Assembly: GCA_903902325.1 (NCBI GenBank)
Contig: CAIUUO010000123.1
Span: forward strand, 22,684 to 86,683
From: an uncultured Bacteroidia bacterium
GTDB taxonomy: Bacteria > Bacteroidota > Bacteroidia > Bacteroidales > Prolixibacteraceae
Length of the DNA: 64,000 nt
Direction of reading: 5' to 3'
The position numbers and the translations under genes are program-made. Each line of letters starts with the position of its first letter. Within the stretch, counting starts at the first letter, position 1. The notes under the pieces were generated by a model that had not been told where the DNA came from, searched no databases, and saw only the letters and a list, made by a program, of their open reading frames with translations. Shown here in pieces: positions 57,094-64,000 of the stretch.

Positions 57094-58203
57094 GTGAAAT
57101 CCGGTATTTATAAAAAAATTTTTGCTTCAATCGGGATTCTTTCTCTGGTCACACTAGTTGTTCTGGCACTTTTGATCCTGTTTATGGATAAACCGCCCAT
57201 GGAAGATTTCAGGAAATGCAATGAAATCATGACCCAGGCCAAGAAGATAAATGCTGACATATATGCTCCCGAATATTACCAGGCAGCTGAGACGAATTAT
57301 AAATATGCATTGATTGAGGTGAAAAGGCAAAATGAAAAATTGTTTTTTCAGCACAATTATTCAAAAGCCAAAGAACTGATTGTTCTTGCCATACTTAAAG
57401 CAGAACTGGCTCAAAATGCATCAGGCACCAACAAGGACACACAGAAGGCCAGGTTTCTGAAAGAGACCGAACTTTTACGAAAAAAATTGGACAGTTACCA
57501 CGATTTTTTCATCAAACTCCCGCTCCGGATTCAGACGCGTAAGGATTATGAATTTGGAAAACTCTCGGTTGAAGAGAGTTTGAACGCCTTTGAAAAGGGG
57601 GACGTCAACAAGGCAAATCAAAAATTGAATGAAGGAAAGGCGCGTATCAGCTATGCAGATGCTGAAGTAAATGCTCATTTGAAAGAGTATTTTTCCCGCT
57701 TTCCAAAATGGCAGAAATGGGTTGCATCCACCATTGCAACCTCTGCATCAACAAGATCTTATGCCCTGGTGATCGACAAGATCAAACACAAGGGATTTTT
57801 ATATTTTGGAGGAAAACTCAACAAGGAATATGATGTTGAGTTTGGCAAGAATTGGATTGGCGATAAGCAATATGCCGGCGACAATGCTACTCCCGAAGGC
57901 AGGTACATGGTCACGCGAAAAGCCAGGGATTCGGGTTATTACAAGGCTATGTTGCTGAATTACCCGAATGAGGAGGATCGCGCTAATTTTGCCGAAAGAA
58001 GAAGAAGCGGACAGATACCTAAAAGCAGAGGCATTGGTGGATTGATTGAGATTCATGGGAACGGCGGCAAGGGTGTCGACTGGACCAAGGGTTGCGTTGC
58101 CTTGACAGACGATAAAATTGATGAACTTTTCAGTAAACTATCAGTTGGATCTCCTGTCACCATTGTCGGTTCTACGGTATCGTTATCAGATCTGTTAAAT
58201 TAA
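57094..58203 (+). CDS. Membrane-anchored L,D-transpeptidase with lipoprotein-like domain
   Basis: The start is a GTG at 57094; no ATG fits the frame upstream and the next residues (KSGIYKKIF) lead straight into a membrane segment (about 9-31). Residues about 41-95 are homologous to the domain of the neighbouring lipoprotein. A helical stretch (about 110-200) precedes a YkuD catalytic domain (222-358) with H321 in EIHGNGG and C334 in TKGCVAL, the expected pair. It would make or attach 3-3 or protein-peptidoglycan cross-links in the periplasm. The shared domain suggests that it docks on the lipoprotein. It is followed after 15 bp by a second YkuD protein. Confidence 0.88.
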   Translation: MKSGIYKKIFASIGILSLVTLVVLALLILFMDKPPMEDFRKCNEIMTQAKKINADIYAPEYYQAAETNYKYALIEVKRQNEKLFFQHNYSKAKELIVLAILKAELAQNASGTNKDTQKARFLKETELLRKKLDSYHDFFIKLPLRIQTRKDYEFGKLSVEESLNAFEKGDVNKANQKLNEGKARISYADAEVNAHLKEYFSRFPKWQKWVASTIATSASTRSYALVIDKIKHKGFLYFGGKLNKEYDVEFGKNWIGDKQYAGDNATPEGRYMVTRKARDSGYYKAMLLNYPNEEDRANFAERRRSGQIPKSRGIGGLIEIHGNGGKGVDWTKGCVALTDDKIDELFSKLSVGSPVTIVGSTVSLSDLLN

Positions 58204-58218
58204 TTACCTTTATCAATC

Positions 58219-58908
58219 ATGGAAACTGAAGATAAAAGCTGGTTTAGAAAATATGCACCCTGGATAATACCATTCATATTGTGTTATTTAATATTTGCCA
58301 GTTTAATATATACTCCTCAAATTCAGAATAATGCTTTCTTGGTAAAATCTTGGTTTACCCAACTAAACCTTACCAGTAGTTCAAATGCTGGAGGCATTGG
58401 CAAACAAATACAAACAAGTAAATCCAATTTAAGTACTCTCCAAAATAAGCTTTCAGACTTGATTCCAGATAAACCTTACGTAATAGTCAATACTACAGAT
58501 AATCGGTTTGAGCTCCGCAACTCTAAGGATACAATTCGCACTGGAGTTTGCTCAACTGGAAAAGATGTACTGTTGATAGGCCCAAAAGGCAAAAAATGGC
58601 TTTTCAAGACACCTAAAGGAATGTTTTCGGTGCTACTTAAAAGAAAGGATGCCCCCTGGATCAAACCCGATTGGGCGTATATTGAAGAGGGTGTTAAACC
58701 TCCTTCTGCCCGCTCAGAGGATCGCATTGAGTATGGTTCATTGGGAAAATATCAGATATCCATCGGAGACAATTACATGCTGCATGGGACCTTGTATAAG
58801 CGTTTTCTTGGCTTGCCTGTTACGCATGGGTGTGTTCGACTAGGGGATGAAGATCTTGAGGTTATCTTTAATAACCTGGAAAAAGGGTCTAAAGTTTTTA
58901 TTTTTTAA
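58219..58908 (+). CDS. Membrane-anchored L,D-transpeptidase
   Basis: The 229-residue protein has one N-terminal membrane segment (about 13-31), a linker and a YkuD domain (about 86-228) with TPKGMFSVLLKRKDAPW, YMLHGT (H189) and the catalytic THGCVRL (H203, C205). It belongs to the same family as the preceding protein but lacks the lipoprotein-like domain. The genes are 15 bp apart and followed after 9 bp by an anchored protein of unknown function, so three genes form an operon. Two L,D-transpeptidases next to a lysine-tailed lipoprotein suggest a specialised cross-linking role. Confidence 0.9.
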   Translation: METEDKSWFRKYAPWIIPFILCYLIFASLIYTPQIQNNAFLVKSWFTQLNLTSSSNAGGIGKQIQTSKSNLSTLQNKLSDLIPDKPYVIVNTTDNRFELRNSKDTIRTGVCSTGKDVLLIGPKGKKWLFKTPKGMFSVLLKRKDAPWIKPDWAYIEEGVKPPSARSEDRIEYGSLGKYQISIGDNYMLHGTLYKRFLGLPVTHGCVRLGDEDLEVIFNNLEKGSKVFIF

Positions 58909-58917
58909 ACTGTCAAT

Positions 58918-59805
58918 ATGGCAAAGAAAACTCTTTTCTGGTCAATAACCTTGCTTTTGTTATTAATCGTTGTTTATATTTTGACGACAACAGTTATAAT
59001 GCCTGTGGTGACCCAGAATCCGCTGCTCGATACAGCAACTTCCAAAATTGAGACAAAGGTTGATAAAAGTGTTAAAAAATCTGAGAAACCAGATAATCAG
59101 GTAAAAAAATCCGTCAAAGGTGAGAAGGTCAGCAAGAAATCAGAACCAAAAGACCAAGAGCAAGTTGTCGATGAAAAAGTTATTACCGGTAGTCAAGGAG
59201 ATCAATTAACTCTTTTTGAATTGAAAAAGACTGAAAACCTTCTGAGGTCACGTTACAATCTGGCAAGTGAAGATTCAATGTACCTTGTACTCGATTTGAT
59301 AGATAAAATCGCTTCAATTGAACTGAAAGGTGTTCCGCTTCATAAGAGTAAAATCACAGATTTTTCTATAAGCAATTCAATAAAGATGTTTCACACCGAA
59401 CAACTTCTTCATTGGATCAGTCAGCCATTTTTGTTAAAAAATTCTGTTTCTACTATCGCCAGAGTACCTATCGCAGTTGTAAATGCACCTAAAGACACCA
59501 TCGAAGCTAACTCGAATACTGTTTTGCCGACTGCTCCTGTTAGGGAGGATGTTTATTTAATTCTGAATTTTGAACGAAACCTGCAATTGATTATTCAACA
59601 AGAAGAAATAAGTGAGGGAAAATCGCGAGTGGACAGCTTAAAACTTAGTTACAAGAAAAAGGAAATAGACAAAACGATAAAATCCCTTACAACCACAAAG
59701 CGGGAACTAGTTAATCCTCAAATTGTTATCACACTTAAGAAATCAGATGCAACTATTCTTTACAGAGCTTTGCCTTTAAAGCCAAAGATGGTACTTCGAA
59801 TGTAG
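58918..59805 (+). CDS. Membrane-anchored periplasmic protein of unknown function
   Basis: The 295-residue protein has an N-terminal membrane segment (about 6-30) and a highly charged Lys-rich linker (about 40-92; repeated KKS, DK and EK). A folded domain of about 200 residues contains LLRSRYNLASEDSMYLVLDLIDK and VYLILNFERNLQLIIQQEE. I do not recognise a family. Third gene of the transpeptidase operon, it probably works at the cell wall. The long basic linker could span or contact peptidoglycan (inference). Confidence 0.6.
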   Translation: MAKKTLFWSITLLLLLIVVYILTTTVIMPVVTQNPLLDTATSKIETKVDKSVKKSEKPDNQVKKSVKGEKVSKKSEPKDQEQVVDEKVITGSQGDQLTLFELKKTENLLRSRYNLASEDSMYLVLDLIDKIASIELKGVPLHKSKITDFSISNSIKMFHTEQLLHWISQPFLLKNSVSTIARVPIAVVNAPKDTIEANSNTVLPTAPVREDVYLILNFERNLQLIIQQEEISEGKSRVDSLKLSYKKKEIDKTIKSLTTTKRELVNPQIVITLKKSDATILYRALPLKPKMVLRM

Positions 59806-59843
59806 TTGTCAAAGACCAAGAAATTGTTCATATATTTTCAAGA

Positions 59844-59860
59844 GCCACCTACCCGGTGGC
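59844..59860 (+). terminator. Possible hairpin terminator of the transpeptidase operon
   Basis: GCCACC (59844-59849) pairs with GGTGGC (59855-59860) around a 5-base loop. The T-tract is poor (CCTTGCCTTTTG). It is the only hairpin seen in the 59806-60026 gap. Confidence 0.35.
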
Positions 59861-60026
59861 CCTTGCCTTTTGTAGCCGGTAATTAAGACAGAAGACTGGA
59901 AAGCCTGTAGTGCCAGATTAATTTAGGCTATCTGTAAAATGTGTGAATGATGTAATTAATCCGGGAAATTGTGTAATATATCCCTTACAGCTTTTTCCAA
60001 ATTTGCCTTGAAATTATCATCCCGAT

Positions 60027-60800
60027 ATGAAAGGCGACCTGACAATTACTTCCCGGAGAATAGTTCTTTTGCGCCACGGTGAAAGCCTGTGGAACAAGGA
60101 AAATCTTTTTAGTGGCTGGACAGACATTGATTTGTCGGAACACGGAATGGAGGAAGTCAGGGAAGCCGGTCGTATTCTGAAAGAACATGGATTTAGTTTA
60201 GACGTTGCATTCACTTCGGTGCTGAAACGCGCCATCCGGACCTTATGGATCGTTCTCGATGAAATGGATTTGATGTGGATTCCAGTTTACCGTGACTGGC
60301 GCATAAACGAAAGACATTATGGCGCTTTACAAGGCTTGAACAAGGCCGAAACAAGCAGGCAATACGGCGAAAAGCAGGTGCTTCTCTGGCGGCGAAGTTA
60401 CAATGTTCAACCTCCAAAACTAAAAAAAGAGGATCCACGTCATCCAAGTCATGATCCTAAATATAAACTTCTCTCTCCGGAGCAACTTCCCTCTACAGAA
60501 TCTCTGAAGGATACCGTCGACCGATTTATTCCTTGCTGGATCGAAAATATTGCTCCCCTTGTCAAATCCGGGAAGTCTGTATTGATTGCAGGCCATGGTA
60601 ACACGATTCGAGCTTTGGTGAAATACCTTGATAATGTTTCTGATGATGAAATTGCCGGTATAAATATTCCCACCGGAATCCCACTCGTTTATGACCTCGA
60701 CGAAGAACTTCATCCCATCCGCCATTTCTATCTCGGTGATGAGGCAAAGATTCAATCAGCTATGAATGTTGTTGCCAATCAGGCATCTATAAATAAATAA
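60027..60800 (+). CDS. gpmA: 2,3-bisphosphoglycerate-dependent phosphoglycerate mutase
   Basis: The 257-residue protein has the histidine-phosphatase core: RHGES with H17 (phosphorylated), R68/R71 in [21 protein letters not shown] with E95, and AGHGNT with H190. The long insert [29 protein letters not shown] is characteristic of GpmA rather than of general phosphatases. It interconverts 3- and 2-phosphoglycerate in glycolysis. It appears to start a short unit with the SHOCT gene 25 bp downstream. Confidence 0.95.
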   Translation: MKGDLTITSRRIVLLRHGESLWNKENLFSGWTDIDLSEHGMEEVREAGRILKEHGFSLDVAFTSVLKRAIRTLWIVLDEMDLMWIPVYRDWRINERHYGALQGLNKAETSRQYGEKQVLLWRRSYNVQPPKLKKEDPRHPSHDPKYKLLSPEQLPSTESLKDTVDRFIPCWIENIAPLVKSGKSVLIAGHGNTIRALVKYLDNVSDDEIAGINIPTGIPLVYDLDEELHPIRHFYLGDEAKIQSAMNVVANQASINK

Positions 60801-60825
60801 AAATTTCAATTTAAACTTTTAAGCT

Positions 60826-61035
60826 ATGTTTTACAACGAAACTCATTGGGGCATGAACTTTATTTGGTGGTTTATATGGCTCATTTTAATAGTTTGGATC
60901 TTTGCGGTTCCATACAACATACCGGGTCAGCGCAACAGGAAGGATTCTCCTTTTGATATCCTGCAAAAGCGATTCGCTTCCGGTGAAATTACAGAAGATG
61001 AATACCACAAAATGAAAATAACCCTGCAAGGTTAA
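60826..61035 (+). CDS. Small SHOCT-domain membrane protein
   Basis: The 69-residue protein has a tryptophan-rich membrane segment (about 10-28) and a C-terminal SHOCT motif (PFDILQKRFASGEITEDEY, about 42-60), ending 9 residues later. SHOCT domains are short oligomerisation or regulatory tags on membrane proteins. It lies between gpmA and an SDR gene, all on the plus strand. Its role is unknown. Confidence 0.8.
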   Translation: MFYNETHWGMNFIWWFIWLILIVWIFAVPYNIPGQRNRKDSPFDILQKRFASGEITEDEYHKMKITLQG

Positions 61036-61106
61036 ATTATGATTATTGTCAGTTATGACTGAAAGTATACAACAAAATTCAACACTCACAAAAAAAAATA
61101 ACTCTG

Positions 61107-61853
61107 ATGAGAAGGTTAGAAAATAAAATAGTATTCATTACTGGGGGCAATTCCGGAATTGGGAAAGCCGCATCTTTGGAGGCTGCCCGCGAAGGAGCGA
61201 CAATTGTAGTTGCCGATCTTCCAAAATCAAATTACGAACAAACCATGAATGAAATTGCAGCACTTGGAGCAAAATGCCTTTTTGTACCCATTGATGTGAG
61301 CGACGTAAACAGTGTTAAACAGGCGATTAATTCGACTGTAGAAAAATTTGGAAGACTGGATGTTGCCTTCAACAATGCCGGAATTGGTGGAGTCCATTCG
61401 GGAATTCATGATATGGATGAGGAAATATGGGACCGATTGATCGCCGTAAACCTGACCGGACAATTCTATTGCGTCAAATATGAATTGCAGCAATTTCTGA
61501 AACAAGGTGGCGGTGTAATTGTAAATATGTCGTCACTTGGCGGTATTAAGGCTGAAAGGGGATTGGTACCCTATACAGTAGCCAAACACGGCGTAATGGG
61601 TCTTACACAAAATATTGCTGTGCAGTACGCGGCACAAAATATCAGGGCCAATGCAATATGCCCCTATTTTGTTGATACTCCTTTACTGAAAGCTGCTCCA
61701 CCTGAATTACGTCAGGCCTGGATTGACGGCACACCTTCCAAAAGACTTGCACGACCAGAAGAGGTTGCGAAGGCATTCCTGTTTTTTGCATCCGATGATT
61801 CAAGCTATTGCAATGGTACACAATTAATCCTGGATGGTGGAGTAATGGCTTAA
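61107..61853 (+). CDS. Short-chain dehydrogenase/reductase
   Basis: This 248-residue classical SDR has the cofactor motif TGGNSGIG (12-19), D37 after the second strand (VVADLPK, favouring NAD), NNAG (89-92), catalytic S142/S143, Y156 and K160 in YTVAK, and the C-terminal NGTQLILDGGV. It oxidises or reduces a hydroxyl/keto group on a small substrate that cannot be predicted from sequence. It stands about 70 bp after the SHOCT gene and is convergent with the helicase gene, 4 bp away. Confidence 0.92.
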   Translation: MRRLENKIVFITGGNSGIGKAASLEAAREGATIVVADLPKSNYEQTMNEIAALGAKCLFVPIDVSDVNSVKQAINSTVEKFGRLDVAFNNAGIGGVHSGIHDMDEEIWDRLIAVNLTGQFYCVKYELQQFLKQGGGVIVNMSSLGGIKAERGLVPYTVAKHGVMGLTQNIAVQYAAQNIRANAICPYFVDTPLLKAAPPELRQAWIDGTPSKRLARPEEVAKAFLFFASDDSSYCNGTQLILDGGVMA

Positions 61854-61857
61854 AATG

Positions 61858-63195
61858 TCAGTTTGCTATTTCAATTTTCACTTTCTTACCCTTGATCTTT
61901 TCATCTCTTAACAGGGAAACTACTTTCTTGATTTTGGTTTGAGGAACGGCTGCAAATGATTCGAAATCAAGTATGTTGATCATGCCGATGTCCTCCTTGT
62001 TTAAACCGCCCTTCTGGATGAGTAGTCCTACAATGTCGGTTTTGCTGATTTTGTCCTTTTTTCCTGCACCGAAGTAGAGGGTTGAAAAGTAAGGTGCATG
62101 CAACCGGTCTGTTTTCTCGGGAAGTACCGTTCCAATACAATATTCCGGGACATATTCAGGTGTTTTTTCTTCAGCGGAGAGCAAAATCCATACCGTTCCT
62201 TCGTTATCCATCCTTGCTGTGCGACCGTTCCTGTGGACAAATACCGTTTCATTGGCGGCAGCCTGGTAATGGATGATGTTATTGACTCCGGCAATATCGA
62301 GACCGCGTGAGGCAAGATCTGTCGTTACCAGGATTTGCGTACTGCCGTTTCTGAATTTAATCAGCGCCCTTTCGCGCCGTGGTTGTTCATGCCCCCCGTG
62401 ATACGTGTCGTGGCTCATACCGTTTTCGTTGAGCAGAAAACTGATCCTTTCAACCGCTTCCCTGTGATTGCAGAAAACCAGCGTCAGACCATCATTGATG
62501 TGGTCAAGCAATTTCATAAGCAATCCCAGTTTGTCTTTCTCTTCCGAACGTAGAAGATGAACTTCCAATCCGGCAGGTTTTGTATCATTGCTGTAATCCA
62601 AAACGGTTGGATCCTGACTGTTGACAAAATCAGGCACAGAATTCGATTTTGTCGCTGAAGTGAGGATCAACAACTCCGGATCGGAGAAATGCCTTAAAAT
62701 CGCCGAAATTTCCCTTTCAAACCCAAATTCAAGTGATTTGTCGTACTCATCAAGAATAAGTGATGAAATGGTACGGGCATCAATGTTTCCCTTTTCGAGG
62801 TGGTAACTGATTCGCCCGGGTGTTCCGATCAGGAGGGTGGGGGCTTCCTTGAGGTTATTCAGCTCGGTTTTGATTTTGTGTCCACCGTAACATGTAGATA
62901 CCTTGAAGCCTGTCGTCATGGATTTGAATACCTGTTCAATCTGAAGCGCAAGTTCCCTGGAGGGTACCAGGATCAGCGCCTTGATACCGGGATCCTTGAT
63001 ATCCGGTCTTTCCAGCAATGGCAACAAAAATGCAACCGTTTTACCGGATCCTGTGGGCGAATATAGCTGTACCTGCCTTGACTTGCCACAGACCTTCAGC
63101 ATTTCGGCCTGCATCGGGTTTAAGGATTCAAAACCAAGATTCTGGACGGTTTTGGCTATAATCGGTGAATGGGGAATTGTGCTTTTTGATGACAT
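61858..63195 (-). CDS. DEAD-box RNA helicase, DbpA-like
   Basis: The 445-residue protein has a Q-motif region (GFESLNPMQAEM), motif I SPTGSGKT (46-53), Ib TPGR, motif II with DEYD (149-152) instead of DEAD, SAT, and motif VI HRNGRTAR. The C-terminal region (about 375-445) with KISKTDIVGLLIQKGGLNKEDIGMINILDF is a DbpA-type RNA-binding domain. DbpA enzymes remodel 23S rRNA during 50S assembly. The DEYD variant is unusual for the family but keeps the catalytic acid pair. A 10-bp tandem array lies directly in front of its start. Confidence 0.92.
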   Translation of the reverse strand: MSSKSTIPHSPIIAKTVQNLGFESLNPMQAEMLKVCGKSRQVQLYSPTGSGKTVAFLLPLLERPDIKDPGIKALILVPSRELALQIEQVFKSMTTGFKVSTCYGGHKIKTELNNLKEAPTLLIGTPGRISYHLEKGNIDARTISSLILDEYDKSLEFGFEREISAILRHFSDPELLILTSATKSNSVPDFVNSQDPTVLDYSNDTKPAGLEVHLLRSEEKDKLGLLMKLLDHINDGLTLVFCNHREAVERISFLLNENGMSHDTYHGGHEQPRRERALIKFRNGSTQILVTTDLASRGLDIAGVNNIIHYQAAANETVFVHRNGRTARMDNEGTVWILLSAEEKTPEYVPEYCIGTVLPEKTDRLHAPYFSTLYFGAGKKDKISKTDIVGLLIQKGGLNKEDIGMINILDFESFAAVPQTKIKKVVSLLRDEKIKGKKVKIEIAN

Positions 63196-63196
63196 G

Positions 63197-63247
63197 TTTT
63201 GGATTTTCGATTTTCGATTTTGGATTTTGGATTTTGGATTTTGGGAT
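63197..63247. repeat. Tandem array of GGATTTTCGATTTT-like units, left arm
   Basis: Repeats of GGATTTTGGATTTTCG type start one base from the helicase start codon. An inverted copy of the units lies at 63425-63454, so the pair can form a stem around the intervening region. Confidence 0.85.
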
Positions 63248-63354
63248 TTGTGAATCTTTAGCCTTTGTGTTCCTTCGTGTTGAACTTTGTGACCTTTGTG
63301 GTAAAAATTTTAACTGCAAGGCTTCAGGAAAAATATTAGAAGCACAAAAATTGA

Positions 63355-63378
63355 CCCTTCGACAAGCTCAGGGACCGG
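63355..63378 (+). repeat. Dispersed element of the CCCTTCGAC...CTCAGGGACCG type
   Basis: This copy reads CCCTTCGACAAGCTCAGG then GACCGG. A second copy follows 23 bp later, and a third in the other orientation is at 33171-33193. Confidence 0.85.
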
Positions 63379-63400
63379 TGCAGTAACATTTAATCAAAAA

Positions 63401-63422
63401 CCTTCGACAAGCTCAGGGAGCG
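63401..63422 (+). repeat. Dispersed element, second copy
   Basis: CCTTCGACAAGCTCAGGGAG followed by CG, nearly identical to the copy at 63355. Both lie in the non-coding region 63196-63656, where no gene was seen. Confidence 0.85.
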
Positions 63423-63424
63423 CA

Positions 63425-63454
63425 ATCGAAAATCCAAATTCGAAAATCCAAAAT
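63425..63454. repeat. Inverted partner of the 63197-63247 array
   Basis: Two units of TCGAAAATCCAAA form the reverse complement of the array in front of the helicase gene. Confidence 0.85.
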
Positions 63455-63484
63455 AAAAAAGAGGGATCCCTGCGGAGCCCTCTT
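63453..63484 (-). terminator. Terminator of the RRM protein gene
   Basis: On the minus strand AAGAGGG (63484-63478) pairs with CCCTCTT (63465-63459), with a 12-base loop, followed by a T-rich stretch. It lies about 170 bp after the stop codon of the RRM gene at 63657. Confidence 0.75.
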
Positions 63485-63656
63485 AAATGTTTTAATAAGC
63501 TTTGGAACGATACTGCTTATGTTTGGATTATCTCAGTGATCTGCTTCAATTCCGATTAATTATCAGGCTGTTAAGTCAAGATATAATTTTTCATACACGA
63601 ACTCAGCACAAAAATAGTTCAAACTGTAGCCTGAAAGCTACTACACGTCCGACTGC

Positions 63657-64000
63657 TTAATAACTGGACCTGCGACCGGTACCTCTGTCACCGCCGCCAC
63701 GGTTGAAACCACCACGATCACCACCGCCACGGTTGAAACCGCCACGATCGCCACCACGATTGAATCCGCCACCGCCGCCGCTGCCGCCACGGTTGAAACC
63801 GCCGCTACCGCCGCCTGGACGTCTTGTGCCGTCTTTAGGTTTTTCGATTGACTCGTTTACAACGATTGTACGTCCGTCAACTTCTGCTCCGTTTAATTCT
63901 TCAATGGCTTTTTGAGCCTCTTCTGCATTCGGCATTTCAATAAAGCCGAAACCTTTACTCCTTCCGGAGAATTTGTCAGTAATAATTCTGGCTGAAGTTA
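63657..64000 (-). CDS. RRM-type glycine-rich RNA-binding protein (5' end outside window)
   Basis: The frame is open to the window edge; the N-terminal part with the first RNP motif is missing. The visible part begins TSARIITDKFSGRSKGFGFIEM, carrying the RNP1 core SKGFGFIEM. The end of an RRM (NAEEAQKAIEELNGAEVDGRTIVVNE) and a tail of RGGFNRGGG repeats to the stop follow. An internal ATG (MPNAEE) is not the true start because it would cut off RNP1. Such short RRM proteins with RGG tails are abundant RNA chaperones, often cold-inducible, in Bacteroidota and Cyanobacteria. Confidence 0.92.
   Translation of the reverse strand, partial: TSARIITDKFSGRSKGFGFIEMPNAEEAQKAIEELNGAEVDGRTIVVNESIEKPKDGTRRPGGGSGGFNRGGSGGGGGFNRGGDRGGFNRGGGDRGGFNRGGGDRGTGRRSSY

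Noticed and set aside
63703..63915. Plus-strand proline-rich frame opposite the RRM gene
   Set aside because: It is the antisense of the glycine-rich RGG tail; the minus-strand RRM with RNP1 is the real gene.

Overview
The window reads as chromosomal DNA of a Bacteroidota bacterium, probably from the Bacteroidales/Marinilabiliales side of the phylum. The signs are a secreted protein with a C-terminal type IX secretion (T9SS) sorting domain, promoters of the -33 TTTG / -7 TAnnTTTG kind, few recognisable Shine-Dalgarno sites, many lipoproteins, an RRM-type glycine-rich RNA-binding protein and an acetyl-type MetA paired with MetY. The DNA looks AT-rich. No rRNA, tRNA, insertion sequence, prophage or CRISPR array was seen.

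Positions 1-2363 (minus) hold two adjacent PQQ-type beta-propeller secreted proteins; the first runs off the window edge. Positions 2550-31085 (minus) are one 28-kb exopolysaccharide operon. Read in its own direction it has a sigma-54-like promoter; a response regulator; a sugar transferase fused to a degenerate receiver; a half-length TolC-like protein; a Wzc/GumC-like co-polymerase; Wzx-like flippase; Wzy/WaaL-like polymerase; a second response regulator; two GT2 and one GT4 glycosyltransferases; a hexapeptide acyltransferase; two nonribosomal peptide synthetases (NRPSs); another GT2; a T9SS beta-helix protein; an Sfp-type phosphopantetheinyl transferase; UDP-glucose dehydrogenase; UDP-glucuronate decarboxylase; an Hpt protein; and a terminator. 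The NRPSs and their activating enzyme sit inside the polysaccharide operon. This suggests a polymer decorated with amino acids or peptides, or a co-regulated peptide, and is the most unusual system here.

Positions 31840-36865 hold a secreted alpha/beta-hydrolase, a GH78 alpha-L-rhamnosidase and a metallo-beta-lactamase-fold gene broken by one in-frame stop. Positions 36956-47009 carry housekeeping genes: MutS2, a PlsC-like acyltransferase, omega-amidase, nitroreductase, an ABC-F protein with a degenerate second ATPase site, a LytTR regulator, a coiled-coil lipoprotein and a GH20 hexosaminidase. Positions 47152-51159 are a methionine operon (aspartate kinase, MetY, acetyl-type MetA) behind a long leader that may encode a Met-rich peptide. 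RarA, a large TPR protein, a PepSY-like protein and an ECF sigma factor follow.

Positions 56119-59805 contain a probably abundant Lys/Ala-rich lipoprotein next to two membrane-anchored L,D-transpeptidases. The first transpeptidase shares a domain with the lipoprotein, which suggests a Braun-lipoprotein-like link between outer membrane and peptidoglycan. Phosphoglycerate mutase, a SHOCT membrane protein, an SDR, a DbpA-like helicase and a partial RRM protein close the window.

Many operon boundaries carry short tandem arrays (7-16 bp units, a different unit each time) squeezed between one gene's stop codon and the next start codon, often as inverted pairs.
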